Of a stretch of 64,000 nt of DNA, positions 8,463 through 16,364 are shown piece by piece. How positions within the stretch are numbered: position 1 is the stretch's first letter; the number at the start of each line of letters is the position of its first letter. A model generated the notes under the pieces. It was not told the DNA's origin. It worked only from the letters and a program-made list of their open reading frames with translations, and ran no database searches. This stretch comes from Sediminibacterium sp. (lineage in GTDB: Bacteria > Bacteroidota > Bacteroidia > Chitinophagales > Chitinophagaceae): NCBI GenBank assembly GCA_030158665.1, contig JAOASM010000034.1:1-64000 (forward strand), in the 5' to 3' direction. The translations under genes were made by a program, and so were the position numbers.

Positions 8463-9701
8463 ATGATACAATTTGACAGATTCCAATTAGAGAATGGCTT
8501 GAAAGTGTTGGTACATCAAGACACAAGTACCCCAATGGCAGTGGTGAATGTGCTATATAATGTAGGCGCTAAGGATGAAAATCCGGCACAAACTGGGTTT
8601 GCGCATCTTTTTGAACACCTCATGTTTGGTGGCAGTGTGAACATTCCTGTGTATGACGAACCTTTACAAAGAGCAGGGGGTGAAAACAATGCCTACACCA
8701 CCAATGATCTAACTAATTATTACTGCCAAATTCCAGCAGAAAATATAGAAACTGCCTTTTGGTTAGAGAGTGACAGAATGTTGTCATTGGCGTTTAGTGA
8801 GAAGAGTTTAGAAGTGCAAAGAAAAGTAGTTTGTGAGGAATTTAAAGAACACTATATTAATAAACCTTATGGGGATGCTTGGCATAAAATGCGTACACTT
8901 GCATATACGCAACACCCTTATAGATGGATGACCATTGGTGCAGAATTGTCGCATGTAGAAAATGCGAAGATGCAAGATGTAAAAGATTTCTTCTTTAAAT
9001 TTTATAGACCCAATAACGCCATCTTAGTAGTGACGGGAAATACCACCACTGAACAAGTTAAAGCATTGGCGGAAAAGTGGTTTGGTCCTATCCCTGCAGG
9101 AGAAGTGTATCACAGAAATTTACCTCAGGAACCAGTGCAAGAAAAAATGAGGACTTTAGAAGTTCGTGCAGATGTGCCAATGGATATGTTGATGATGACT
9201 TGGCATATGGGTGGCCGATTTGATGCGGGATACCATGAGACTGATTTAATTACGGAAGTTTTGGGTGGAGGCGCTTCTGCAAGATTGTATGAACAGCTGA
9301 TTAAAGTAAAACAATTGTTTTCTTCTATTGATTGTTATCATTTTGGTACAGTGGATCCAGGACTTTTGGTCATTGAAGGTAAATTGGTAAAAGGAGTAAG
9401 CATGGCCGTGGCAGAGCAAGCCGTATTAGATGAAGTAAATAAGATTAAACAAGAACTGCTCCCTCAAAAGGAAGTGCAGAAAGTGATTAATAAAACAGAA
9501 AGTATCATTTGCTTCGAAGATATGAGTATCATGAATCGCGCGCATAGTTTGGCTTTTTATGAATTATTGGGCGATGCAGATATGATGAATAAAGAGTTGG
9601 AGAAATACCAAGCGGTGACACCAGAGAAGATACAGGCGACAGCCAATGCTATCTTCCAAGATAGCAATCGAAACACTTTATATTATTACAGTAAAAATTA
9701 A
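8463..9701 (+). CDS. M16 family zinc peptidase, catalytic subunit
   Basis: Insulinase/pitrilysin family (M16B-like) peptidase, 412 residues from ATG 8463. The inverted zinc motif HxxEH is present as H48-LF-E51-H52, with the further glutamate in CEEFKEHY about 75 residues on. The two homologous M16 halves follow the usual layout. There is no signal peptide. The next gene, three bases away, is a paralogue lacking the zinc motif; such pairs form a heterodimer in mitochondrial processing peptidase and bacterial M16B enzymes. Substrate unknown; peptide degradation is the best guess. Confidence 0.92.
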   Translation: MIQFDRFQLENGLKVLVHQDTSTPMAVVNVLYNVGAKDENPAQTGFAHLFEHLMFGGSVNIPVYDEPLQRAGGENNAYTTNDLTNYYCQIPAENIETAFWLESDRMLSLAFSEKSLEVQRKVVCEEFKEHYINKPYGDAWHKMRTLAYTQHPYRWMTIGAELSHVENAKMQDVKDFFFKFYRPNNAILVVTGNTTTEQVKALAEKWFGPIPAGEVYHRNLPQEPVQEKMRTLEVRADVPMDMLMMTWHMGGRFDAGYHETDLITEVLGGGASARLYEQLIKVKQLFSSIDCYHFGTVDPGLLVIEGKLVKGVSMAVAEQAVLDEVNKIKQELLPQKEVQKVINKTESIICFEDMSIMNRAHSLAFYELLGDADMMNKELEKYQAVTPEKIQATANAIFQDSNRNTLYYYSKN

Positions 9702-9704
9702 AAC

Positions 9705-10988
9705 ATGGCATTAGATAGAATTAAAGCGCCGTTGATCAAGGATGCCGTTGATTTCGATATTCAATTAAAACCTTACCAGCATTTCACCTTAGACAATGGG
9801 GTTGAAGTGTACAGTTATGAAGGTGGTGCAGAAGAAGTGATGATGATGGATTTGGTTTTTTATGCAGGCAATTGTTATGAAGAAAAAAATTGGGTGGCTG
9901 CTGCAACTAATTTTTTATTAAAAAATGGCACGCATAAAAGAACAGCATTTGAACTGAACGATCATTTTGAGTTCTATGGAGCATATGTGAATAGAACTTG
10001 TTACAATGAAACGGCTACGATTAATTTGCACACGCTTTCAAAACATTTTGAAGCTTTATTGCCTGTGGTGAGTGAATTGGTTACAGAAGCCAATTTTCCA
10101 GAAGAAGAATTAAAAATCTACCAACAAAATCAACTTCAAAGGCTGACATTAAATTTAAAGAAGAGTGATTTTATTGCGAACAGATTGATAGATGAATACT
10201 TGTTTGGCTTTGATCATCCTTACGGTACTTATTCTACAGAAGCTTCTTTTAAAAATCTGACGCGTGAAGATCTAGTTACTTACTATGATCGTTTTTATAA
10301 GCATGGTAAAGCGGTGGTATTTATGGCGGGTAAGTTTCCAAAAAATATGCAAAGCTTGATGAATCAGTATATTGGAACTTTGCCGTTGAACCAACAAGCA
10401 TTGCCCAATTTTGATCATCCCATCCATTCTGCCACATCTAAAAAATACAGTATCGTCAATGACGAAAGTTCGGTGCAAGGATCAATCAGAATGGCAAGAA
10501 GATTTCCGAATAGACATCATCCCGATTTTCCTGCAACCCAAGTGTTGAATAATTTATTCGGTGGATTTTTTGGATCAAGATTGATGCGCAATATCAGAGA
10601 AGACAAAGGATATACTTATGGTATACATAGTTATTTACAAAATCATGTGCAAGAATGTGCTTGGATGATTAGTACCGACGCAGGTAAAGATGTATGTAAA
10701 GCAACCATTGAGGAAGTGTATAAAGAGATGGCTATTTTAAGAAATGACTTGGTTGATGAAGAGGAGTTAAAATTGGTAAAAAATTATATGTTGGGGGCTT
10801 TATTGGGTGATCTAGATGGTCCTTTCCAAATCATGAACCGTTGGAAGACCTATGTATTGAACGACTTAGATATTAGCTACTTTAACAAAACCATTGAAAC
10901 CGTTCGCACAATACAGCCAAAAGACTTACAAGCTTTGGCCAATAAATACCTTCAACCAGATGATTTTTATGAATTAGTCGTTTATTAA
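9705..10988 (+). CDS. M16 family protein, non-catalytic partner subunit
   Basis: A 427-residue homologue of the upstream peptidase. At the place where HxxEH should be, the sequence reads NFLLKNGTHKRT, so zinc binding is lost. The C-terminal half keeps the substrate-contacting R/Y segment in IREDKGYTYGIHSY, normally supplied by the partner in active M16B heterodimers. It starts three bases after the catalytic gene, so the two are surely cotranscribed. By comparison with known pairs it should complete the active chamber rather than cleave by itself. Confidence 0.9.
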   Translation: MALDRIKAPLIKDAVDFDIQLKPYQHFTLDNGVEVYSYEGGAEEVMMMDLVFYAGNCYEEKNWVAAATNFLLKNGTHKRTAFELNDHFEFYGAYVNRTCYNETATINLHTLSKHFEALLPVVSELVTEANFPEEELKIYQQNQLQRLTLNLKKSDFIANRLIDEYLFGFDHPYGTYSTEASFKNLTREDLVTYYDRFYKHGKAVVFMAGKFPKNMQSLMNQYIGTLPLNQQALPNFDHPIHSATSKKYSIVNDESSVQGSIRMARRFPNRHHPDFPATQVLNNLFGGFFGSRLMRNIREDKGYTYGIHSYLQNHVQECAWMISTDAGKDVCKATIEEVYKEMAILRNDLVDEEELKLVKNYMLGALLGDLDGPFQIMNRWKTYVLNDLDISYFNKTIETVRTIQPKDLQALANKYLQPDDFYELVVY

Positions 10989-11074
10989 GATAATAATCAA
11001 AGACCAATTAGGGAATTTCATCCTTCTTTTGGGCCAGTTATCATTTATTTATAGGGGTTGAAAAATTTATTTAA

Positions 11075-11112
11075 AATGCTAAGTACTGATAATCAGATAC
11101 TTAGCATTATAT
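11075..11112 (+). terminator. Long near-perfect inverted repeat after the M16 pair
   Basis: AATGCTAAGTA at 11075-11085 and its complement at 11098-11108, with CTGAT/ATCAG also pairing inside; only one base is unpaired apart from the centre. Followed by ATATTTTAT, a weak T-tract. Probably the M16 operon terminator, 86 bases after the stop; an operator or hairpin role for the downstream padR gene is an alternative. Confidence 0.55.
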
Positions 11113-11136
11113 TTTATACACTACCTTAAAAAACTT

Positions 11137-11159
11137 GGTACTATGTGATGCATAGTACC
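11137..11159. promoter_or_regulatory. Perfect palindrome upstream of padR (candidate PadR operator)
   Basis: GGTACTATG, five bases, then its exact complement CATAGTACC. It ends 11 bases before the -7 element of padR, so it covers the -33 region, where a bound repressor would block transcription. PadR proteins bind such dyads, often with ATGT/ACAT-like arms, and commonly repress themselves. The role is inferred from position. Confidence 0.6.
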
Positions 11160-11170
11160 TTAAATCCCCT

Positions 11171-11178
11171 TAGCTTTG
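11171..11178 (+). promoter_or_regulatory. -7 element TAGCTTTG of the padR-pspC operon
   Basis: Exact TAnnTTTG match 17 bases before the padR ATG. Confidence 0.65.
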
Positions 11179-11195
11179 TGGTATAAATTAAAGTT

Positions 11196-11561
11196 ATGGA
11201 TATTCAAAACACACAAAGTCAGATGCGCAAGGGCGTTTTGGAGTTTTGCATATTGTCCATCATTCAACAAGGGGAAGTATATCCAAGTGATATTGTTGAG
11301 CAAATGAAAGCGGCCAATCTGCATATTCTAGAAGGTACATTGTACCCCTTATTAACAAGATTGAAAAATGCGGGCTTACTCAATTACCGTTGGGTGGAAA
11401 GTATCAGTGGTCCGCCGAGAAAATATTTTGTAATTACAGAAGCTGGACAAGAGGCTTATGATGTATTACATAAAACTTGGTCTGAAATGGCAACATCTGT
11501 TGAAACCATTATTGCGCCAAAAGCCAACCCAATTGTTCACGAAGCAGACGCTGCTCAATAA
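11196..11561 (+). CDS. PadR family transcriptional regulator
   Basis: A 121-residue winged-helix repressor. Typical PadR elements are present: RKGVLEFCILSIIQQGEVYPSDI (about 10-32), the recognition region EGTLYPLLTRLKNAGLL (about 47-63) and the wing GPPRKYFVITEAGQ (about 71-84). The gene is 11 bases ahead of a large PspC-domain protein, an arrangement common in Bacteroidota, where the regulator probably controls the pair. A perfect palindrome overlaps its promoter. The inducing signal is unknown. Confidence 0.93.
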   Translation: MDIQNTQSQMRKGVLEFCILSIIQQGEVYPSDIVEQMKAANLHILEGTLYPLLTRLKNAGLLNYRWVESISGPPRKYFVITEAGQEAYDVLHKTWSEMATSVETIIAPKANPIVHEADAAQ

Positions 11562-11572
11562 ATATTATCACA

Positions 11573-13861
11573 ATGAAAAAAGTAATCAATATCAATTTCC
11601 AAGGCCGCATTCTTCCAATCGAAGAAATGGCTTATGAAAATTTGAAACAATATATAGAAAGTCTAAGAGCCTATTTTGATTTAGAGGAAGGCAAGGACGA
11701 AATTATCAATGACATTGAATGCCGTGTGGCAGAACTTTGTGATGATCGCCTTAAAAAGGGTTCAGTTTGTATTACAGCAGAAGACATTGATTTAATCATT
11801 ACAAGTATCGGTCGTCCAGCTGATTTTGAAGCCCAGGATGGATTTGAGGCAAGTGCTGGAGCAAGTGCAAATCAAACCTTTACGCCTACTTCAAATCCAA
11901 GTACGACTGGTTATCAAAAACGTTTATATCGTGACGAGCATAATAAAGTATTGGGTGGTGTGTGTGCTGGTATTGCAAATTATTTGAGCCTTGATCCAAT
12001 CCTTGTTCGAGTGTTGTGGATCTTACTTTTTGGTATTTCTTTCTTTGCCTATTTGTTATTATGGATTGCAGTACCAAGTTCCTCTGTAAAGGAAGTTGGG
12101 GGTGTTCGTAAAAGATTATTTAGAGACATTGATCATAAAGTAGTAGGTGGTGTTTGTGCTGGGTTGTCTAAATATTTTGGCGTAAAAGTGAGTATTATTC
12201 GAATCTTGTTTTTATTGCCTACTATCTTATTACTATTTAATTGGAATCATTTTCATTTATTTCAATTCTGGGAATTTGATGATTTCTCAAATTTTATTGA
12301 AGTCACATTTAGTCCTGGTGCTGTTTTTGTCTATATTGTTTTGTGGTTGGTATTGCCTGAAGCGAGAACCAGTGCAGATAAGTTAGAAATGGTAGGGGAA
12401 AAAGTGGATATCAATAGTATCAAAAATACCATTCAAACTGATATGGAAGGTTTTGGTAAAAGAGCACAAACATGGAGCAGTTCTTTTGATAAGTACAAAA
12501 AACCTTCTGGAGCAACTGTAGATGCAACAACAAATACAACAGCAGGAAATACGAATAATGATACGGCTGCTTTGGAGCAAAGAAAAGGGTGTATGTATTA
12601 TTTTGGTAGAACCATCACGATTTTGATGAAAGCCTTTGTGTATTTTATTTTAGGCATCATCATTATTTCTGTATTGGGGGCTTTATTTGGGGTGGGTATT
12701 GCTACAACAGGATTGTTACCATTAAAGAAATTTATTTTAGAAGAGGGTGCACAAACTTGGGCATTTTTAGGTACCATATTATTATTCATTTGGGTTCCAG
12801 TAGTGGGTATTGTGACTTCTATTGTGCGTAAGATTGCAGGCTTTAAAAAAGCCAATGTATGGGTAAGGTCAAGCTTTATTGCTTTATGGATTTTAGGTTG
12901 GGTTTGTTTATTTTACTTTATGAGTAGTTTGGGCAATAGTTTTTCTAAACACAATCAACCGAATGAGCAAAGTATTGTATTATCGAATCCTGGTATAGAC
13001 TATTTAGAAGTGACTGCAGACAATAGAATGAAATACTATGAGCAAAGATGGTTTCAAATTGAGCCATTCCAAGTGTTCAATGATGATACGGTGCGTGTAC
13101 GTAATTTGAAAATCAGAATTGTACAGTCTAAGACAGATAGTTTTGAAGTGAAGTATGTAACGATGAGTAATGGTAAGTCTATTGCAGAAGCAAATAGTTT
13201 GGCAGGAAAAATCAATTTCTCATTGGTTCAACAAGACAGCACTTTGTTTTTAGATAGAGGTATAGCAATTACGAAAACAGAGAAATTTAGAAACCAGCAT
13301 GTGATCATGACCATTGCAGTGCCAGTTGGGAAACGTTTTAAAATCACCAACAAGGGTTGGTCACAAACCAATATCAGAGTAAATAGTAGAGGAGTTCGCT
13401 CTGAAACGATGAATCATTTTGGTGGAGATGATCTTTGGGTAGATGAGTGGAATGAGAATTGGGACAATGAATCTTTCTCTTATGATAGAGGAGTTGAGTA
13501 TAAGATGACAGCGGAAGGTCTAGAAAAAATTAAGTCTGAAATGGATGAAGATGATCATGATGATTATGACAACGGAAACATAGATGAGATGGAACAACAA
13601 TTACAAAAATTGAAACAAGACCGTGAAAATCTTGAACAAGACTTGGAAAAAACTAGAGCACAAAAACTACAAGAATTAGAAAAAATAGACCGCGCTTTAG
13701 AAGAAAAAAAAGCAGAAAAAAATGGTTCTAAAAAGGGGCAAACAGAAACTAAAAAAACACAGCAAATTGCTGTAAAAACTCCATCGGGTTTGAGTAAGGT
13801 GGCTGCTGTTGCCCAAAAAGCTGAGGAACTTCATTTGTTGGTTCAACGCTTTACCTATTAA
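11573..13861 (+). CDS. Membrane protein with two PspC domains
   Basis: 762 residues. Order: a cytoplasmic N-terminal region (1-90, ININFQGRILPIEE), a Ser/Thr-rich linker, PspC domain 1 (about 116-170, KRLYRDEHNKVLGGVCAG), PspC domain 2 (about 179-265, KRLFRDIDHKVVGGVCAG), three further membrane helices (about 350-460), an extracytoplasmic beta-rich region with DUF-like character (480-660), and a C-terminal charged coiled coil (about 675-720). PspC proteins sense or counter membrane stress with PspA, but no pspA is here. Cotranscribed with padR. The tandem PspC and large C-terminal region are the common Bacteroidota form. Confidence 0.88.
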   Translation: MKKVININFQGRILPIEEMAYENLKQYIESLRAYFDLEEGKDEIINDIECRVAELCDDRLKKGSVCITAEDIDLIITSIGRPADFEAQDGFEASAGASANQTFTPTSNPSTTGYQKRLYRDEHNKVLGGVCAGIANYLSLDPILVRVLWILLFGISFFAYLLLWIAVPSSSVKEVGGVRKRLFRDIDHKVVGGVCAGLSKYFGVKVSIIRILFLLPTILLLFNWNHFHLFQFWEFDDFSNFIEVTFSPGAVFVYIVLWLVLPEARTSADKLEMVGEKVDINSIKNTIQTDMEGFGKRAQTWSSSFDKYKKPSGATVDATTNTTAGNTNNDTAALEQRKGCMYYFGRTITILMKAFVYFILGIIIISVLGALFGVGIATTGLLPLKKFILEEGAQTWAFLGTILLFIWVPVVGIVTSIVRKIAGFKKANVWVRSSFIALWILGWVCLFYFMSSLGNSFSKHNQPNEQSIVLSNPGIDYLEVTADNRMKYYEQRWFQIEPFQVFNDDTVRVRNLKIRIVQSKTDSFEVKYVTMSNGKSIAEANSLAGKINFSLVQQDSTLFLDRGIAITKTEKFRNQHVIMTIAVPVGKRFKITNKGWSQTNIRVNSRGVRSETMNHFGGDDLWVDEWNENWDNESFSYDRGVEYKMTAEGLEKIKSEMDEDDHDDYDNGNIDEMEQQLQKLKQDRENLEQDLEKTRAQKLQELEKIDRALEEKKAEKNGSKKGQTETKKTQQIAVKTPSGLSKVAAVAQKAEELHLLVQRFTY

Positions 13862-13892
13862 GATTGGATTCAGTTGTGATTTTGTGATACTA

Positions 13893-13920
13893 AAATGCCC
13901 TTCTTTCTAGAAGGGCATTT
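13893..13920. terminator. Hairpin terminator of the padR-pspC operon
   Basis: AAATGCCCTTCT and its exact complement around a four-base loop, 31 bases after the pspC stop. The T-tract is short (TTT, then GCATTT). Preceded by GATACT, as in the serS terminator. Confidence 0.7.
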
Positions 13921-13932
13921 GCATTTATTAGT

Positions 13933-13940
13933 TAACTTTG
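13933..13940 (+). promoter_or_regulatory. -7 element TAACTTTG of gcvT
   Basis: Exact TAnnTTTG match 17 bases before the gcvT ATG. The resulting leader is too short for a glycine riboswitch. Confidence 0.65.
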
Positions 13941-13957
13941 CCCAAATTCAATATAAG

Positions 13958-15052
13958 ATGAGTGAAATACTAAACACCCCATTTACCCATAAGCATATCG
14001 CATTGGGCGCGAAAATGGCACCGTTTGCTGGCTACAATATGCCAATTAGTTATACTGGTATCAATGATGAACATGCAGCAGTAAGAAACAGTGCTGGAGT
14101 TTTTGATGTGAGTCATATGGGTGAGTTTGTTTTAAAAGGGGAACATGCTTTGGATTTGATTCAACGCGTGACAAGTAATGATGCATCTGTATTAGAAGAT
14201 GGTAAAGCACAGTATAGCTGTTTGCCCAATACGACTGGTGGTATTGTGGATGATTTATTGGTGTATTGTGTAGAGAAGAACAAAGTATACATGTTGGTAG
14301 TGAATGCTTCCAATATCGAAAAAGATTGGAATTGGATTAGTAGCTACAATACTAAGGGTGTAGAAATGCACAATATCAGTGCTAAAACAGCGCTATTGGC
14401 AGTACAGGGCCCAAATGCAACAAAGATTGTACAAAGCATGACGAAGATGGATGTATTGAATTTACCTTATTATAGTTTTGTAAAAGGAGACATGTTGGGT
14501 ATTGACAATGTATTAATCAGCGCAACAGGGTACACAGGTGCTGGTGGCGTAGAAATTTATTTTGAAGATGTGAATGACAACGCCAATAAAGTATGGGATG
14601 CTTTATTTGAAGCGGGTGCAGCCTATGGTTTAAAACCAATTGGCTTAGGTGCTAGAGATACATTAAGACTAGAAATGGGATTCTGTTTATACGGCAATGA
14701 TATTGATGATACGACAAGTCCTTTAGAAGCTGGATTGGGTTGGATTACAAAATTCAGTAAGACATTTACGAACTCTGAAAATTTAGCCGCTCAAAAAGCA
14801 GCTGGCGTTACTAAGAAATTAGTTGGATTTGAAATGATTGATCGTGGCATTCCTCGTCATCATTATGTGATTAAAGATGCAGCTGGTAATGCAATTGGTA
14901 CAGTTACATCTGGAACGCAAGCGCCAAGTTTAAATAAAGCAATTGGTTTAGGTTATGTGGCAACAGCTCATGCAGCGGTTGGATCTGAAATTTATATTGA
15001 TATTAGAAACACTTTAGTAAAAGCACAAGTGGTTAAGTTCCCTTTTAAATAA
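13958..15052 (+). CDS. gcvT: Aminomethyltransferase (glycine cleavage T protein)
   Basis: Transfers the methylene group from aminomethyl-H-protein to tetrahydrofolate, releasing ammonia. 364 residues from ATG 13958, the family length. Family features: [12 protein letters not shown] near the N-terminus, [11 protein letters not shown] (about 47-57), the folate-site segment [17 protein letters not shown] and the C-terminal domain ending in the barrel KAQVVKFPF. The frame is open back to 13895, but that part contains a terminator and the promoter. It is not linked to gcvH (2.5 kb) or gcvP in this window. Confidence 0.96.
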   Translation: MSEILNTPFTHKHIALGAKMAPFAGYNMPISYTGINDEHAAVRNSAGVFDVSHMGEFVLKGEHALDLIQRVTSNDASVLEDGKAQYSCLPNTTGGIVDDLLVYCVEKNKVYMLVVNASNIEKDWNWISSYNTKGVEMHNISAKTALLAVQGPNATKIVQSMTKMDVLNLPYYSFVKGDMLGIDNVLISATGYTGAGGVEIYFEDVNDNANKVWDALFEAGAAYGLKPIGLGARDTLRLEMGFCLYGNDIDDTTSPLEAGLGWITKFSKTFTNSENLAAQKAAGVTKKLVGFEMIDRGIPRHHYVIKDAAGNAIGTVTSGTQAPSLNKAIGLGYVATAHAAVGSEIYIDIRNTLVKAQVVKFPFK

Positions 15053-15071
15053 AAGGGCACTCAAATAGTTT

Positions 15072-15098
15072 AAAGGGGACGATCGTCCCCTTTTTTTA
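15072..15098 (+). terminator. Terminator of gcvT
   Basis: A perfect 22-base palindrome (half-site AAAGGGGACGA) followed by more T residues. Because the dyad has no spacer, the central GATC probably forms the loop. Confidence 0.85.
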
Positions 15099-15164
15099 TG
15101 CGGTAAATACTTGAAATAGAAGGGCATTTAATTTGCATTTTTGAGATCAAATAAATATACCGTT

Positions 15165-15521
15165 ATGAAAGCAATGAAAAACAAAGTACAGTTAATTGGA
15201 CACCTAGGTGCCAATCCTGAAATCAAAGAATTTGACGAAAATAAAAAACTAGCACAGCTAAGTTTAGCCGTCAATGATGGGTTTAAAAATGCCCAAGGGG
15301 AATGGCAGGAAGATACACAATGGTTTAATTTAGTGGCATGGGCTAAGCTTGCAGAATATGCCGAAAAGAATTTACTAAAAGGGCAGGAACTCGCTATAGA
15401 AGGGCGTTTGGTGAATAATACGTATATTGATAAGCAAGATGTAAAAAGAACAGTGACAGAAATTGTATTGAATGAAATTTTGTTATTAAGTAAGTTAAAA
15501 AACACAAAAGAAACAGAATAA
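15165..15521 (+). CDS. ssb: Single-stranded DNA-binding protein, short form
   Basis: An OB-fold SSB, 118 residues from ATG 15165; another ATG at 15174 would remove three residues. Core features: NKVQLIGHLGANPEIKEF, the strand LAQLSLAVND, and TQWFNLVAWAKLAEYAEK with the conserved W/F stacking residues. The protein stops right after the OB fold (LLLSKLKNTKETE) and lacks the flexible linker and acidic DDD-PF tail through which housekeeping SSBs recruit partners. It is therefore likely an accessory paralogue. It is 28 bases before comB. Confidence 0.9.
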   Translation: MKAMKNKVQLIGHLGANPEIKEFDENKKLAQLSLAVNDGFKNAQGEWQEDTQWFNLVAWAKLAEYAEKNLLKGQELAIEGRLVNNTYIDKQDVKRTVTEIVLNEILLLSKLKNTKETE

Positions 15522-15535
15522 AGGAATACAATTTG

Positions 15536-15543
15536 TATCTTTG
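15536..15543 (+). promoter_or_regulatory. -7 element TATCTTTG of comB
   Basis: Exact TAnnTTTG match only six bases before ATG 15550. If used, the mRNA would start at or next to the ATG, i.e. be leaderless. Confidence 0.55.
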
Positions 15544-15549
15544 CCGCCT

Positions 15550-16287
15550 ATGCAAATAAACGATAAATCAAAACCAACTTTACATACTATTCTTACTCCT
15601 TCTTTACTAGAATTGTATGAAATAAAAGATAGTGTTGTAGTGATTATTGATGTCTTTAGAGCCACTTCTACAATGGCTACTGCTTTATACAATGGGGCAA
15701 CTAAAATCATTCCTGTTGATTCTGCAGAACATTGTATCGAGATGGGTAAACAGACTGGTGGCATCACAGCAGGAGAGCGTGATGGAAAAATTATTCCTGG
15801 TTTAGCTTACGGTAATTCACCATCGGAATATCCTAGGTCATTTATTGAAAATAAAACTTTAGTGATTACGACGACCAATGGTACCAAGTTATTACACATG
15901 GCTTTGAATCAAGGTGCAAAAGAAATCGTCACTGGATCTTTCCCAAATTTGACAAAGGTGGTTGAATTTTTAAAAGCACAAAATGCGCCGGTCATTTTAG
16001 GTTGTTCAGGATGGAAGAATCGTTTTAATATTGAAGATGCTCTATTTGCCGGAGCGGTGATTGAAGAGATAAAGGACCAATTTACGATCCATTGTGACAG
16101 TAGTTTTATGGCTAACCAGCTATACAACCAACACAAAGATAATTTATCCGAATATATTAAAACTGTAACGCATTGGCATCGTTTGGCGGCCTATGGACTA
16201 GAGGATGACATGCAGTATTGTATTACCAAAGACATTGCGCCTGCGCTACCAATTTTTAAAAGTGGCGCTTTGGTGAATCAGGGGTAG
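15550..16287 (+). CDS. comB: 2-phosphosulfolactate phosphatase family protein (ComB)
   Basis: 245 residues of the ComB family, which dephosphorylates 2-phosphosulfolactate to sulfolactate. Family segments: VVVIIDVFRATSTMATAL (metal-binding Asp), GERDGKIIPGLAYGNSPSEY, TTNGTKLL and LGCSGWKNRFNIEDALFAG. ATG 15550 is chosen; a TTG at 15541 lies inside the -7 element. ComB was defined in coenzyme M synthesis. Bacteroidota make no coenzyme M, but many make sulfonolipids from cysteate, so a role in sulfolactate/cysteate supply is a plausible inference. No comA or comC is in the window. Confidence 0.85.
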   Translation: MQINDKSKPTLHTILTPSLLELYEIKDSVVVIIDVFRATSTMATALYNGATKIIPVDSAEHCIEMGKQTGGITAGERDGKIIPGLAYGNSPSEYPRSFIENKTLVITTTNGTKLLHMALNQGAKEIVTGSFPNLTKVVEFLKAQNAPVILGCSGWKNRFNIEDALFAGAVIEEIKDQFTIHCDSSFMANQLYNQHKDNLSEYIKTVTHWHRLAAYGLEDDMQYCITKDIAPALPIFKSGALVNQG

Positions 16288-16315
16288 TTTTTCCCTAAAA
16301 TAGCCCATAAAGTTG

Positions 16316-16323
16316 TACATTTG
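16316..16323 (+). promoter_or_regulatory. -7 element TACATTTG upstream of the SNF2 helicase gene
   Basis: Exact TAnnTTTG match 41 bases before ATG 16365. Its last bases overlap the start of the hairpin at 16322-16355, so a transcript from here would carry most of that hairpin. Confidence 0.5.
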
Positions 16324-16360
16324 CAAATTGCCCTTTTTAGAGAGGGTAATTTGCATTTTT
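16322..16360 (+). terminator. Hairpin with T-tract between comB and the SNF2 gene
   Basis: TGCAAATTGCCCT pairs along its full length with AGGGTAATTTGCA (one G-U pair), loop of eight bases, then TTTTT. It ends four bases before the SNF2 ATG. Most simply the comB terminator; its position inside the SNF2 leader also allows attenuation or translational control. Confidence 0.7.
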
Positions 16361-16364
16361 AATT

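Noticed and set aside
11573..13861. A phage-shock (Psp) system
   Set aside because: Only a PspC-domain protein and a PadR regulator are present; no pspA, pspB or pspF is in the window.
13861..13958. Glycine riboswitch ahead of gcvT
   Set aside because: The promoter motif is only 17 bases before the ATG, and the rest of the gap is a terminator; no aptamer-sized sequence remains.
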